Of a stretch of 64,000 nt of DNA, positions 42,610 through 51,551 are shown piece by piece; within the stretch, counting starts at the first letter, position 1, and every line of letters starts with the position of its first letter. A program made the position numbers and the translations under genes. Under the pieces are notes generated by a model. It was given only the letters and a program-made list of their open reading frames with translations. It was not told the origin of the DNA and ran no database searches. Source of the stretch: CAYVIB01 sp964451365 (GTDB taxonomy: Bacteria; Pseudomonadota; Gammaproteobacteria; Pseudomonadales; Cellvibrionaceae); assembly GCA_964451365.1 (NCBI GenBank), contig CAYVIB010000001.1, forward strand, positions 1-64,000, given 5' to 3'.

Positions 42610-43209
42610 GTGGCTAACGATAATCAAGATGAAAACACTACAGCTAACGGACTGGAAGACGACCAGGTAACACTGGAGTCCCGCCCGGAGGAACAGGGGC
42701 AGCCGCATACCGGCGATGCGGGCGAGTCTGCTCTGCAGGCCCAGATCGACGCACTTAAGGAGGAGCTGACGCTGGCCCAGGAACAGGCGTTGCGCGCTGC
42801 CGCCGAGGCGCAGAATATCCGCCGCCGCGCGGAGCACGACGTGGAAAAAGCGCACAAATTCGGCCTGGAAAAATTCGTCGGCGACCTGTTGCCGGTGGCG
42901 GATAACCTGGAGCGGGCCATTGCCGCGGCCGAGTCGTCCGGCGCGGACATTAAAGCCGTGACCGAAGGCGTTGAGCTGACGCTCAAGTCGTTGCTCGATG
43001 CGTTAAAGCGGCACAACGTAGAGTCGGTCGATCCCCAGGGCGAGCCATTCGACCCGCAACTTCACCAGGCCATGACCATGGTTGAAAACCCCGACGTCGA
43101 ACCCAACACCGTGGTTAATGTGTTTCAGCGCGGTTACACCCTGCACGGGCGCCTTGTTCGCCCTGCGATGGTTGTGGTTTCCAAGGCGCCGGCGGAGCAG
43201 GGCAACTGA
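42610..43209 (+). CDS. grpE: Nucleotide exchange factor GrpE
   Basis: 199 residues starting at GTG 42610. An acidic disordered N-terminus is followed by a long coiled coil (about residues 40-95; LKEELTLAQEQALRAAAEAQ) and the beta-domain with DPQLHQAMTMVENPD and GYTLHGRLVRPAMVVVSK. GrpE releases ADP from DnaK. It leads the grpE-dnaK-dnaJ chaperone group and has its own heat-shock promoter. Confidence 0.97.
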   Translation: MANDNQDENTTANGLEDDQVTLESRPEEQGQPHTGDAGESALQAQIDALKEELTLAQEQALRAAAEAQNIRRRAEHDVEKAHKFGLEKFVGDLLPVADNLERAIAAAESSGADIKAVTEGVELTLKSLLDALKRHNVESVDPQGEPFDPQLHQAMTMVENPDVEPNTVVNVFQRGYTLHGRLVRPAMVVVSKAPAEQGN

Positions 43210-43232
43210 GGGTGGCGGCAGATCCAATCCCT

Positions 43233-43260
43233 CTTGAATAATCTGGGATAGAACCAATAT
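43233..43260 (+). promoter_or_regulatory. Probable heat-shock promoter of dnaK
   Basis: CTTGAA (43233-43238), 15 bases, then CCAATAT (43254-43260). The -35 is perfect and the -10 is a partial match to CCCCATNT. It lies about 105 bases before the dnaK start. Confidence 0.55.
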
Positions 43261-43366
43261 TGGAAGTAAGTTTGCGGGGCCGGAAAAGTCCCGACTGTAA
43301 AAAATTTGATTGCCGGGCATTGTGCCGCGGCCAACACACTGGAAAGCGATTCTGGAGAAATTTGAA

Positions 43367-45289
43367 ATGGGCAAAATAATAGGCATTGACCTGGGTACCA
43401 CCAATTCCTGTGTATCCATAATGGAAGGTGGAAAAGTTAAAGTGATCGAGAACGCCGAGGGCGATCGCACCACGCCTTCCATCGTTGCGTTTACCGACGA
43501 TAACGAAATCCTCGTCGGCCAGAGCGCTAAACGCCAGTCCGTCACCAACCCCAGCAACACCTTGTATGCCGTCAAGCGCCTTATCGGCCGGCGCTTTAAG
43601 GACGATGTGGTGCAGAAAGATATTTCCATGGTGCCGTACAAAATTATCGAAGCGGACAACGGCGACGCCTGGATCGAGGTGAAGAGCGACAAAAAAGCGC
43701 CGCCGCAGATTTCCGCCGAAGTGCTGAAAAAAATGAAGAAGACCGCTGAGGACTACCTTGGCGAGAAAGTCAGCGAGGCGGTTATTACCGTACCGGCCTA
43801 CTTCAACGACTCACAGCGCCAGGCCACCAAGGACGCGGGCAAAATTGCCGGCCTGGAGGTCAAGCGTATTATCAACGAGCCTACTGCGGCCGCGCTGGCC
43901 TACGGCCTGGACAAGGCCAAGGGTGACCACACTATCGCCGTGTACGACCTTGGTGGTGGTACCTTTGATATCTCCATCATCGAAATCGCCGACGTGGACG
44001 GCGAGCACCAGTTTGAAGTGCTTTCCACCAACGGTGACACCTTCCTTGGTGGTGAAGACTTCGACCTGCGCCTGATCGAGTACCTGGCGGCAGAATTCAA
44101 GAAGTCCAACGGAATCGACCTGCACAACGACCCGCTGGCCCTGCAGCGCCTGAAGGAAGCGGCCGAGAAAGCGAAAATCGAGCTGTCCTCCAGCCAGCAG
44201 ACGGAAGTGAACCTGCCGTACATTACCGCCGATGCCACCGGGCCGAAGCACCTGGTGGTCAAGCTGACCCGCGCCAAGCTGGAGTCCCTGGTGGAAGACC
44301 TGGTCAAGCGCTCAATGGAGCCGGTAAAAATTGCCATCCAGGACGCCGGTGTATCGGTTGGCGATATTAACGAAGTGATTCTGGTGGGCGGGCAGACCCG
44401 TATGCCGATGGTGCAAAAAGCCGTGGCGGAGTTCTTCGGCAAGGAGCCGCGCAAGGACGTCAACCCGGACGAGGCGGTCGCCATGGGTGCTGCGATTCAG
44501 GGCGCCGTGCTGGCCGGTGACGTGAAGGACGTGCTGCTGCTGGACGTGACCCCGCTGACCCTGGGTATCGAAACCATGGGTGGCGTGGCAACGCCGCTGA
44601 TCGAGAAAAACACCACGATTCCAACCAAGAAATCGCAGGTTTTCTCCACCGCGGAAGACAACCAGACCGCGGTGACCATCCACGTGGTGCAGGGTGAGCG
44701 TAAACAGGCTTCCCAGAACAAGTCCCTGGGCCGTTTTGATTTGGCGGATATTCCGCCGGCGCCGCGTGGCATGCCTCAGATCGAGGTAACTTTCGACATC
44801 GATGCCAACGGTATTCTCAATGTATCGGCGAAAGACAAGGCCACCGGTAAAGAGCAGTCGATTGTAATCAAAGCCTCGTCCGGCCTGTCCGACGACGAAA
44901 TAGAAAAAATGGTGAAAGACGCGGAAGCCAACGCTGAAGCGGACCGCAAATTCGAGGAACTGGTCACTGCGCGCAATACGCTCGAGGGCCTGATTCATGC
45001 GACGAAGAAAACTGTGGAAGAAGCCGGCGATAAGGCCACCGCGGAAGAGAAATCCGCCATTGAAGCGGCGATTACCGAGGCCGAGGAAGCCGTTAAAGGT
45101 AATGACAAGGAGAAAATCGAAGCTGCTACGAAAAAGCTGACCGAGGCCTCCAGCTCACTGGCACAAAAACTTTATTCCGAACAGGCGTCCCAGGCGCAAG
45201 GCGGTTCGGCGGGTGGTCAGGAATCCAAAAGCCAGGAAGAGGGTGTGGTCGACGCCGAATTTGAGGAAGTGAAAGAGGACAACAAGTAG
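43367..45289 (+). CDS. dnaK: Chaperone protein DnaK (Hsp70)
   Basis: 640 residues from ATG 43367, with GGAG nine bases ahead; the frame is open from 43310 but Hsp70 proteins start MGKIIGIDLGTTNSCV. The phosphate loops (DLGTTNSC and DLGGGTFDISI), the hinge and the interdomain linker DVLLLDVTPL are all present. The substrate-binding domain follows, and the acidic end EEVKEDNK is usual in proteobacteria. It acts with the DnaJ and GrpE encoded alongside. Confidence 0.98.
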   Translation: MGKIIGIDLGTTNSCVSIMEGGKVKVIENAEGDRTTPSIVAFTDDNEILVGQSAKRQSVTNPSNTLYAVKRLIGRRFKDDVVQKDISMVPYKIIEADNGDAWIEVKSDKKAPPQISAEVLKKMKKTAEDYLGEKVSEAVITVPAYFNDSQRQATKDAGKIAGLEVKRIINEPTAAALAYGLDKAKGDHTIAVYDLGGGTFDISIIEIADVDGEHQFEVLSTNGDTFLGGEDFDLRLIEYLAAEFKKSNGIDLHNDPLALQRLKEAAEKAKIELSSSQQTEVNLPYITADATGPKHLVVKLTRAKLESLVEDLVKRSMEPVKIAIQDAGVSVGDINEVILVGGQTRMPMVQKAVAEFFGKEPRKDVNPDEAVAMGAAIQGAVLAGDVKDVLLLDVTPLTLGIETMGGVATPLIEKNTTIPTKKSQVFSTAEDNQTAVTIHVVQGERKQASQNKSLGRFDLADIPPAPRGMPQIEVTFDIDANGILNVSAKDKATGKEQSIVIKASSGLSDDEIEKMVKDAEANAEADRKFEELVTARNTLEGLIHATKKTVEEAGDKATAEEKSAIEAAITEAEEAVKGNDKEKIEAATKKLTEASSSLAQKLYSEQASQAQGGSAGGQESKSQEEGVVDAEFEEVKEDNK

Positions 45290-45367
45290 TTGTTATCTTG
45301 CACGGCCACGGGCATACGCAAGTAAAGTGGTTTAAAGTGCAAAAGGCAGTTTGATCCTCTATTTATT

Positions 45368-45388
45368 ACGCGGGCTTCTGGCCCGCGT
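45368..45388 (+). terminator. GC-rich hairpin between dnaK and dnaJ
   Basis: ACGCGGGC (45368-45375), loop TTCTG, GCCCGCGT (45381-45388), then TTGTCG. With so short a T run it is probably a partial terminator or mRNA-stability hairpin that sets DnaJ below DnaK. Confidence 0.5.
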
Positions 45389-45441
45389 TTGTCGTCATCA
45401 GTCAGGGGCAGACAAGCAGCAGTAACATTGAGCGAAAAAAA

Positions 45442-46560
45442 ATGGCAAAACGTGATTATTATGAAGTCCTGGGGGTGTCCAGGGGCGTTTCCGAGCAGGA
45501 ATTGAAAAAAGCCTACCGTCGGGTCGCCATGAAGCACCACCCGGACCGCAATCCGGGAGACAAGGAGTCCGAAGATAAATTCAAGGAAGCCAGTGAGGCT
45601 TATGAAATTTTATCCGACTCGCAAAAACGCGCGGCTTACGACCAGTTCGGTCACGCCGGAGTGGAAGGCGCCGGCGGCATGGGCGGCGGTGGTTTCGGCA
45701 GCTTCTCCGATATTTTCGGCGATGTTTTCGGCGATATTTTCGGCGGAGGCGGCGCGCGTCGTGGCGGGCCAATGCGCGGCGCGGATCTGCGCTACACCTT
45801 GGAACTCGACCTGGAAGACGCGGTAAAAGGCACCACGGTAAAGATCAAGGTTCCCACCCTGGTTACCTGTAACACCTGTAGCGGCAGCGGCGCCAAACCC
45901 GGCACCAGTCCAACCACTTGCTCCACCTGCGGTGGCCATGGCCAGGTCCGCATGCAGCAGGGCTTCTTTTCCGTTCAGCAAACCTGCCCCACCTGCCGGG
46001 GCAAGGGCAAATCCATTTCCGATCCCTGTCGCGATTGCCACGGCCAGGGCCGGGTGGAGGAGACCAAGACACTCTCCGTCAAAGTACCGCCCGGTGTTGA
46101 TACCGGCGATCGTATTCGCCTGGCCGGCGAGGGCGAGGCCGGCGCGGAAGGTGGCCCGGCGGGCGACCTGTACGTTCAGGTGGCGGTGAAAGATCACGAG
46201 TTTTTCCAGCGCGATGGCCGCAACCTCTACTGCGAGGTACCCATCAGCATATTTGATGCCTGTCTCGGCGGCGAACTGGAAGTGCCCACACTGGATGGCC
46301 GGGTCAAACTGAAGGTTCCGGCGGAAACCCAGACCGGCAAATTGTTCCGCCTGCGCGGCAAGGGCGTTACGCCCGTTCGCGGCGGTCCGGCGGGAGACCT
46401 GTTGTGCCGGGTTGTGCTTGAAACACCGGTCAATCTGTCAAAAAAACAAAAGGAGCTGCTGGAGGAACTAAAGGAAAGTATGAAGGGCCAAAAAAACTCC
46501 CCCCGCCAGGACAGCTGGTTCGAGGGCATGAAAAACTTTTTCGGCGACCTGAAAATGTAA
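45442..46560 (+). CDS. dnaJ: Chaperone protein DnaJ (Hsp40, type I)
   Basis: 372 residues. J domain with HPD in MKHHPDRNPGDKE at the N-terminus, then a glycine-phenylalanine-rich linker (GGMGGGGFGSFSDIFG). Four zinc-binding repeats follow: CNTCSGSG, CSTCGGHG, CPTCRGKG and CRDCHGQG, then the C-terminal substrate-binding domains. It delivers substrates to DnaK and stimulates its ATPase. Starts about 150 bases after dnaK. Confidence 0.98.
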   Translation: MAKRDYYEVLGVSRGVSEQELKKAYRRVAMKHHPDRNPGDKESEDKFKEASEAYEILSDSQKRAAYDQFGHAGVEGAGGMGGGGFGSFSDIFGDVFGDIFGGGGARRGGPMRGADLRYTLELDLEDAVKGTTVKIKVPTLVTCNTCSGSGAKPGTSPTTCSTCGGHGQVRMQQGFFSVQQTCPTCRGKGKSISDPCRDCHGQGRVEETKTLSVKVPPGVDTGDRIRLAGEGEAGAEGGPAGDLYVQVAVKDHEFFQRDGRNLYCEVPISIFDACLGGELEVPTLDGRVKLKVPAETQTGKLFRLRGKGVTPVRGGPAGDLLCRVVLETPVNLSKKQKELLEELKESMKGQKNSPRQDSWFEGMKNFFGDLKM

Positions 46561-46637
46561 ATTAATGTAGGCGCTGTTGTATGCGAAACCCCGTTCTGGG
46601 GATAATCCGCAGCTTAAATAATCCCCCGGAAATGGAA

Positions 46638-47042
46638 ATGAAGCGCCTTGTCCTGATTTTGCCGACCCTGCTCTGCACTTCCTGTGTTTTTTTTGAACCC
46701 AGGCAGGTCGTAAAATACGACGAAGACTGTGATATTCACTACAGGCAGTACACTGTCGGTATTGCCGATAATCCCGGAAGGGGCGTTGTAATCAGGGAAG
46801 GGCGTGATAATTCCATTCTCGTTTCTCCCGATATCTACTCCGCGCTTTACTCCTGCGGTGGTGGTGACTGTGTGAGGCTGTTGCGCGACGTGATGAAGGT
46901 GGTCGCTGTCGACACACTGTTTGCCAGTTCGGTCGCGATTGCCGGTAATACGGTACAGTGGCTGGAAAAAGAAAAGGATTGCAAGGAAGTCAAACCTTCG
47001 AAAAAAGAGATTATCGAGGAAGATCTCGGTAAGATAACTTGA
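46638..47042 (+). CDS. Hypothetical lipoprotein
   Basis: 134 residues from ATG 46638 (the frame is open from 46581). A short lipoprotein signal KRLVLILPTLLCTSC ends with a cysteine at about residue 17, so the protein should be membrane-anchored. The rest has four further cysteines (DEDCDIHYRQ, SCGGGDCVRL, KDCKEV) and a hydrophobic stretch at VVAVDTLFASSVAIAG. No family recognised. It sits between dnaJ and the DUF502 gene, a place that is empty in many relatives. Confidence 0.72.
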   Translation: MKRLVLILPTLLCTSCVFFEPRQVVKYDEDCDIHYRQYTVGIADNPGRGVVIREGRDNSILVSPDIYSALYSCGGGDCVRLLRDVMKVVAVDTLFASSVAIAGNTVQWLEKEKDCKEVKPSKKEIIEEDLGKIT

Positions 47043-47119
47043 AAGTAATGGCACCGGCTTTTCTCCATGTTTGATTATCTTCTCTTGCTGACGGGCGCCC
47101 GGCGTACCTGGGACCACAC

Positions 47120-47743
47120 ATGAAAGCGATAGCAAATACCTTTTTGAAAGGCCTGATCTTTACCCTGCCACTGGTTATAACCTTTGGGCTGCTCTATTGG
47201 CTTTTTGCCGCCGCCGAATCCCTGCTCAAGGTACCGCTTAGATATATCCTGCCGGAGGGGTGGTATGTGCCGGGCATGGGAATCGCTTTTGCGGTACTGA
47301 TTATTTTCACTCACGGCGTGCTGGTACAACTATATCTGGTCAAACACCTGATGCGTTTTGTCGAGCAGGGAATCGAGCTTGTGTTGAGCAATATTCCTAT
47401 AGTAAAAACCCTCTATGGCAGCGCCCGCGACCTGATGTCCTTTATCACCGGCGGTAAAGGCGACGAGATGAAGAAAGCTGTCGCGATCACGTTCGATAAC
47501 GATGTTCGACTGATAGGTTTTGTCACCAATGAACATGCGTCTCTCAATGGCGAGTCGGACCTGGTGGCGGTTTACCTGCCAATGAGCTACCAGGTGGGTG
47601 GATACCTGATCTATGTGCCCAAAAGCCGCTGCACACCGCTGGATATTCCGGTCCAGGATGCCATGCAACAGGTTTTGACCGCGGACATTAAAGGTAAGCG
47701 GGTCAAACAACTAAAATCAGTAGAAGAAGTGGATATGCAATGA
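47120..47743 (+). CDS. DUF502 family membrane protein
   Basis: 207 residues with two N-terminal membrane helices (GLIFTLPLVITFGLLYWLFA and GIAFAVLIIFTHGVLVQLYL), then SNIPIVKTLYGSARDLMSFI, the DUF502 hallmark, and a beta-rich cytoplasmic or periplasmic end (VAVYLPMSYQVGGYLIYVPK). Function in bacteria is not known; plant relatives (LCV/COV1) act in membrane trafficking and patterning. It ends with ATGA shared with the dapB start, so translation of the two is coupled. Confidence 0.9.
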   Translation: MKAIANTFLKGLIFTLPLVITFGLLYWLFAAAESLLKVPLRYILPEGWYVPGMGIAFAVLIIFTHGVLVQLYLVKHLMRFVEQGIELVLSNIPIVKTLYGSARDLMSFITGGKGDEMKKAVAITFDNDVRLIGFVTNEHASLNGESDLVAVYLPMSYQVGGYLIYVPKSRCTPLDIPVQDAMQQVLTADIKGKRVKQLKSVEEVDMQ

Positions 47744-48546
47744 CAGTAAGAATCGCTGTGACCGGCGCCGCCGGACGAATGGGGAAAACCTTGATAGAAG
47801 CCGTTTCGCTCGCCGAAGGCGCGCAACTGACGGTTGCCCTGGAGCGCCCGGAGAGTTCGCTTATCGGCGCGGATGCGGGTGAGCTGGCGGGCATTGGCAA
47901 AAACGGTGTTACCGTGGCCGGTAATATAGAGGGCGTCATTGACAATTTTGACGTGCTGATAGATTTCACCGCGCCGGCCGCGACGGTAAACAACGCCAAA
48001 GTCTGCGGCAGTGCCGGCAGGGCCATGGTGGTGGGAACCACGGGGTTTTCCGGGGAGCAAAAAGCGGCATTTGAACAGTCTATAAAGCCGATTGCCGTGT
48101 GCAGGGCGTCCAATTTCAGTACCGGCGTCAATTTGTGTTTTAAATTACTTGATGTCGCCGCGCGAGTGCTGGGTGACGATGTGGATATCGAAATTGTGGA
48201 AGCGCATCACCGCCATAAAGTGGATGCGCCTTCGGGCACGGCCTTGCGCATGGGGGACGTTGTCGCTGACGCCCTGGGCCGGAATTTGAAGGAGGTGGCC
48301 ATTTACGGGCGGGAAGGCCAGACCGGTGCGCGCAAGAGGGAAACTATTGGTTTTGCCACGGTGCGGGGCGGTGATGTCATTGGTGACCACACGGTTTCAT
48401 TTATGGCCGATGGGGAGCGGGTGGAAATTACCCATAAGGCATCCAGCCGCATGAGCTTTGCCCGGGGTGCCGTGCGCGCGGCAGTATGGATCGCCGGGCA
48501 GCAGGCGGGACTTTTTGACATGCAGGATGTGCTGGGTTTGAAATAA
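47740..48546 (+). CDS. dapB: 4-hydroxy-tetrahydrodipicolinate reductase
   Basis: 268 residues. N-terminal nucleotide-binding motif VTGAAGRMGKTLIEA, mid domain VGTTGFSG, and the active-site segment EAHHRHKVDAPSGTALRMGD with the catalytic histidine and lysine. It reduces the dipicolinate precursor in lysine and meso-diaminopimelate synthesis. It follows dnaJ after two inserted genes, and is separated from carA by 14.6 kb here. Confidence 0.97.
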   Translation: MTVRIAVTGAAGRMGKTLIEAVSLAEGAQLTVALERPESSLIGADAGELAGIGKNGVTVAGNIEGVIDNFDVLIDFTAPAATVNNAKVCGSAGRAMVVGTTGFSGEQKAAFEQSIKPIAVCRASNFSTGVNLCFKLLDVAARVLGDDVDIEIVEAHHRHKVDAPSGTALRMGDVVADALGRNLKEVAIYGREGQTGARKRETIGFATVRGGDVIGDHTVSFMADGERVEITHKASSRMSFARGAVRAAVWIAGQQAGLFDMQDVLGLK

Positions 48547-48736
48547 CGGGTGGTTTGGTCTTGGTAGAATGGTACTGCTTCAGCGAAAATCTTTAATAAC
48601 ATGCCAACGAATTCAGTCGATTATCCACGGGGCTCTACGGATGCTTGCCGTGCGTGCAACCATTCCGGTCCGGGCTCTATGTGCGAGGTAACGAGTCGGC
48701 TGTCGGCGTGGCCGGCTCGGCAAAGGTAACGTTCAT

Positions 48737-49696
48737 GTGCGCTTTTTAAGTGTTTTTTGTGGCCGGGTTTTCTGGCTTTTGTTGCTGATCTGCGATCTTC
48801 CCTGTTTTGCTGAGCCCGATCAGGCGATGGAGTATAAGTTGTGGGGAAGTCCGAAGGGACGCCATGAATATCAGGTCGAATTGTTTAAGCTTGCCATGGA
48901 AAAAACCGCCGGCGACTACCCTCCCTATACGCTTTTGCAAAACAGTGAATCCCTGGGCTCCCTTAGGGGGCGCCGTGAAGTCGCGAGAGGAGAGCTGATA
49001 AATTTCTACGCGACGCCGTTTCGTTCCGGGGAAGATCCACAACAGTCAAAACTTATTGCGATTCCGGTTCCGCTACTGAAAGGCCTGCTCGGTTACCGGA
49101 AACTGATTATTCGCAGGAGTGAATTCACCAGGTTTACCGGAATAGACGAAAGCGCGCTTAAATCCCTAAAAGCCGGGCAAGGAAGAGGATGGCCTGACGT
49201 CGCGGTTTTTCGTGAAAACGGCTATAACGTTATCGACTCGGGTTTGTTCCCGGACTTGTTTTCAATGCTTGATCAGGGCAGGTTTGATTTTTTGCCGCTG
49301 GGGATAATGGAAGCCGACGAAGCACTGGCTAACTACGCGCAAGCACTCGATTCTCTTGATACCTTCGATTCAATTTATCTGTATTATCCGTTACCGGTGA
49401 TTTTTTACGTGAGCGCGAGGGAGCCTTTGTTGGCGGAACGTTTGCAGAAGGGGTTGGAGATGGCAGTAATGGATGGCTCCCGCGATGCGCTTTTTAATGA
49501 GCATTTTGATCGGTATCTGGTGGAGCTGAGCCGGCCGGGCCACCGGTTGTTTATTCTCAAAAATTCAACACTCGAAAATGCCATGGGGTTGTCGCAACCG
49601 GTGTTGTCGCAATCGGTATTGTCGCAATCGGTATTGTCGCAACCGGTATTGTCGCAGCCCGCAGCGGTACAACCGGAGCTGCCGACAAAACAGTGA
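48737..49696 (+). CDS. Secreted protein resembling a periplasmic solute-binding protein
   Basis: 319 residues from GTG 48737; the overlapping ATG at 48735 stops after four codons. A Sec signal (RVFWLLLLICDLPCFA) is followed by a domain of about 250 residues with the general make-up of family-3 solute-binding proteins (GYRKLIIRRSEFTRFTGIDE, LKSLKAGQGRGWPDVAVFRE, FDFLPLGIMEADEALANYAQ). Stand-alone relatives are often found near signalling proteins rather than ABC permeases, and no permease is here. The C-terminal tail is a five-fold repeat of LSQPV/LSQSV. Confidence 0.8.
   Translation: MRFLSVFCGRVFWLLLLICDLPCFAEPDQAMEYKLWGSPKGRHEYQVELFKLAMEKTAGDYPPYTLLQNSESLGSLRGRREVARGELINFYATPFRSGEDPQQSKLIAIPVPLLKGLLGYRKLIIRRSEFTRFTGIDESALKSLKAGQGRGWPDVAVFRENGYNVIDSGLFPDLFSMLDQGRFDFLPLGIMEADEALANYAQALDSLDTFDSIYLYYPLPVIFYVSAREPLLAERLQKGLEMAVMDGSRDALFNEHFDRYLVELSRPGHRLFILKNSTLENAMGLSQPVLSQSVLSQSVLSQPVLSQPAAVQPELPTKQ
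49589..49663 (+). repeat. 15-bp coding tandem repeat, five units
   Basis: The unit is TTGTCGCAACCGGTG with small changes (TTGTCGCAATCGGTA in three others). Each unit adds LSQPV or LSQSV to the tail of the secreted protein. Copy number could vary without changing frame. Confidence 0.95.
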
Positions 49697-49697
49697 T

Positions 49698-50063
49698 TTA
49701 GTGGTGCGTGGTATGGGAAATGACCAACTGGTGGGGAATAGCGTTTGAGTGCTGATTTGCCTGCAGGAATATTTTTTTCAGCAGGTCAAAAATTTTGGTG
49801 CCCTTAACAATCACCTGATGCGCGTAAATACCCCGGTAGTTTAAGTCCAACACTTTCATCGCGGCACTGAATGTGTCAGCCTCCAGCGACTGCAGATTAG
49901 CGGGGTCGATATTGCAATAGCTGGGGAAACAGCAGGCGAGTAATACTTCGGTCGCTCCCGGGGACTGGTAATCATCCTCTTTGAATGCGGTGATTAATAG
50001 TTTTAACACTGCTTCACCTTGGGGGTCGTCCACCCAGTTAGGCAAAAGCTCAAAAACAGGCAT
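49698..50063 (-). CDS. Hypothetical protein
   Basis: 121 residues; family not recognised. The sequence is compact and probably helical (VLKLLITAFKEDDYQSPGAT, VLLACCFPSYCNIDPANLQS, ADTFSAAMKVLDLNYRGIY) with a cysteine pair. It reads convergently toward the secreted-protein gene, with only one base between the two stop codons. No signal peptide. Confidence 0.6.
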   Translation of the reverse strand: MPVFELLPNWVDDPQGEAVLKLLITAFKEDDYQSPGATEVLLACCFPSYCNIDPANLQSLEADTFSAAMKVLDLNYRGIYAHQVIVKGTKIFDLLKKIFLQANQHSNAIPHQLVISHTTHH

Positions 50064-50317
50064 TGAAAAATCCTTGCCGGAAAAAATCCGATTTTAGTCG
50101 ATTGTTTATATCAATCACCGTTTTAAAATCATTATTGCAAAACGGAATGACGATAATTGGTGCGAAAAAAGACTATTTGGTATGTGTCACTGATAATTAT
50201 GACAGCGGTGTGACCTTCGCCAAACCACTTGCGACTTTGGCCTAAAGATCACATTGTTGTCAAGGTGCGGCGCTCGTCACGTCGGTTTAATTTTAACGTG
50301 CTATCTTCTTCAACGGG

Positions 50318-50357
50318 AAAGCGGCCCTGCGCCGCCGGCGTCCCGCGCTTTTTTTGT
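50318..50357 (+). terminator. Possible intrinsic terminator
   Basis: AAAGCG (50318-50323) and CGCTTT (50346-50351) enclose a GC-rich inner hairpin, followed by further T to 50355. No gene on the plus strand lies just ahead; it could end an unrecognised small RNA. The rest of 50246-50505 holds nothing I can name. Confidence 0.4.
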
Positions 50358-50505
50358 TCAGTCGTCATTAGGGTTGATTAGGTGATAGTGGGTATGAAGT
50401 ACTGCCGGTTCGGAAAGTAGCGATTTATTTGAATACGAGGTCAGTCGCTTTCCGCTGTCCGAAAATTTTTCGGCTAACAGGCGTGATTGGATTCAGGGAG
50501 AAAAT

Positions 50506-50704
50506 ATGTTCCGTCTTGTAATGTTGGTTCTTATAGGCGCGTTTGCGTCAACATCATCGGCGAAAACATGCCGGTAACGGCGTGACACCGGGAGCGGACT
50601 TTCACTATTCCAGCAGTCATCTGCAGGTGGCCAGGACAATACCAATAAGCGCTGGAGGTTATACAGCAGCGATAACCGAATTAGTGTTAACAGGCCCTAA
50701 GTGA
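50506..50704 (+). pseudogene. Small secreted protein gene, apparently frameshifted
   Basis: ATG 50506 (GGGAG about six bases ahead) opens a signal-peptide-like sequence, MFRLVMLVLIGAFASTSSAK, that stops after 23 codons. One base too many in the AAAA run at 50563-50566 would explain this: with it removed, reading goes on as HAGNGVTPGADFHY to LVLTGPK and TGA at 50702-50704, making about 65 residues. The protein family is not recognised. A sequencing error would look the same as a real mutation. Confidence 0.45.
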
Positions 50705-50754
50705 TTGTCGGGTCGAGCAGGCGTTTTACATCGAGTTAATATACGGGGGGAAGC

Positions 50755-51378
50755 TTGTACAAAGGGGAAAGATTTAACAGTATCAGTCATTTGATTGGCG
50801 CGGTAGTCGGGCTGATGGGGTTGGTGATACTCGTGGTCCTGTCGGTGCGGGACGGCGACCCGTGGAAAATCGTCAGCTTCAGTATTTACGGCGGAACGCT
50901 TTTGTTTCTCTACCTCGCCTCCACGCTTTATCACAGCTTGCGGGGAAGGGCGAAAATTTTTTTCATGGTGTTGGACTACCATGGTATTTATCTGTTAATT
51001 GCGGGTACTTATACGCCTTTTACCCTGGTAACGCTTCGTGGTACCTGGGGATGGACGATTTTCGTTATTGTTTGGACGCTTGCGGTTATCGGTATCATAC
51101 TGGATTCCATCCCGAAAATTCGCAAGGGACATCGACGCCTTCCGTTAACTATTCATTTGGTAATGGGTTGGCTGATTGTGGTTGCCCTCGTACCATTGCT
51201 AAAGTTGCTGACGCTCCCGGGCGTTCTGTGGCTGCTGCTGGGAGGACTGTTCTATACCTTCGGTGTTTATTTTTATATTCACGATGCACGAGTGCGGCAC
51301 TACCACGGCATCTGGCATTTGTTCGTATTGGCCGGCAGCGTAACGCATTATTTTACCGTGCTGTATTATGTTCTGTAG
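50755..51378 (+). CDS. PAQR family membrane protein (YqfA/hemolysin III-like)
   Basis: 207 residues with seven predicted membrane helices. Typical motifs are ERFNSISHLIGAVVGLMGLV, LYLASTLYHSLRGRAK, FMVLDYHGIYLLIAGTYTPF and the final HGIWHLFVLAGSVTHYF with the metal-binding histidines. The family includes adiponectin-receptor relatives acting as zinc-dependent membrane hydrolases in eukaryotes; bacterial roles concern membrane lipid homeostasis. The start is TTG 50755 with GGGGGAA right ahead. Confidence 0.92.
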   Translation: MYKGERFNSISHLIGAVVGLMGLVILVVLSVRDGDPWKIVSFSIYGGTLLFLYLASTLYHSLRGRAKIFFMVLDYHGIYLLIAGTYTPFTLVTLRGTWGWTIFVIVWTLAVIGIILDSIPKIRKGHRRLPLTIHLVMGWLIVVALVPLLKLLTLPGVLWLLLGGLFYTFGVYFYIHDARVRHYHGIWHLFVLAGSVTHYFTVLYYVL

Positions 51379-51551
51379 CTTGGTTGGGTATGTGTTGATA
51401 GCTGCTGGCCCGGATATCTCGCCAGAACGTTGCTAAACTGGCCAAAAAGTACGGTCGGGAGTGAGTGGATGGGGGCGACGACATTTTGTCACCGCCCACG
51501 CTTGCCGAACATTGGCTTGCCCCGGCGTCGTCAGGTCGGCGTTTGTTGAAA

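Noticed and set aside
49589..49663. CRISPR-like array
   Set aside because: The 15-bp units are contiguous, without spacers, and in frame with a gene. No CRISPR array or cas gene is seen in the window.
50063..50245. Open frame of 60 codons on the plus strand
   Set aside because: Starts at TTG inside the start of the minus-strand gene, has no good ribosome-binding site and no family-like sequence.
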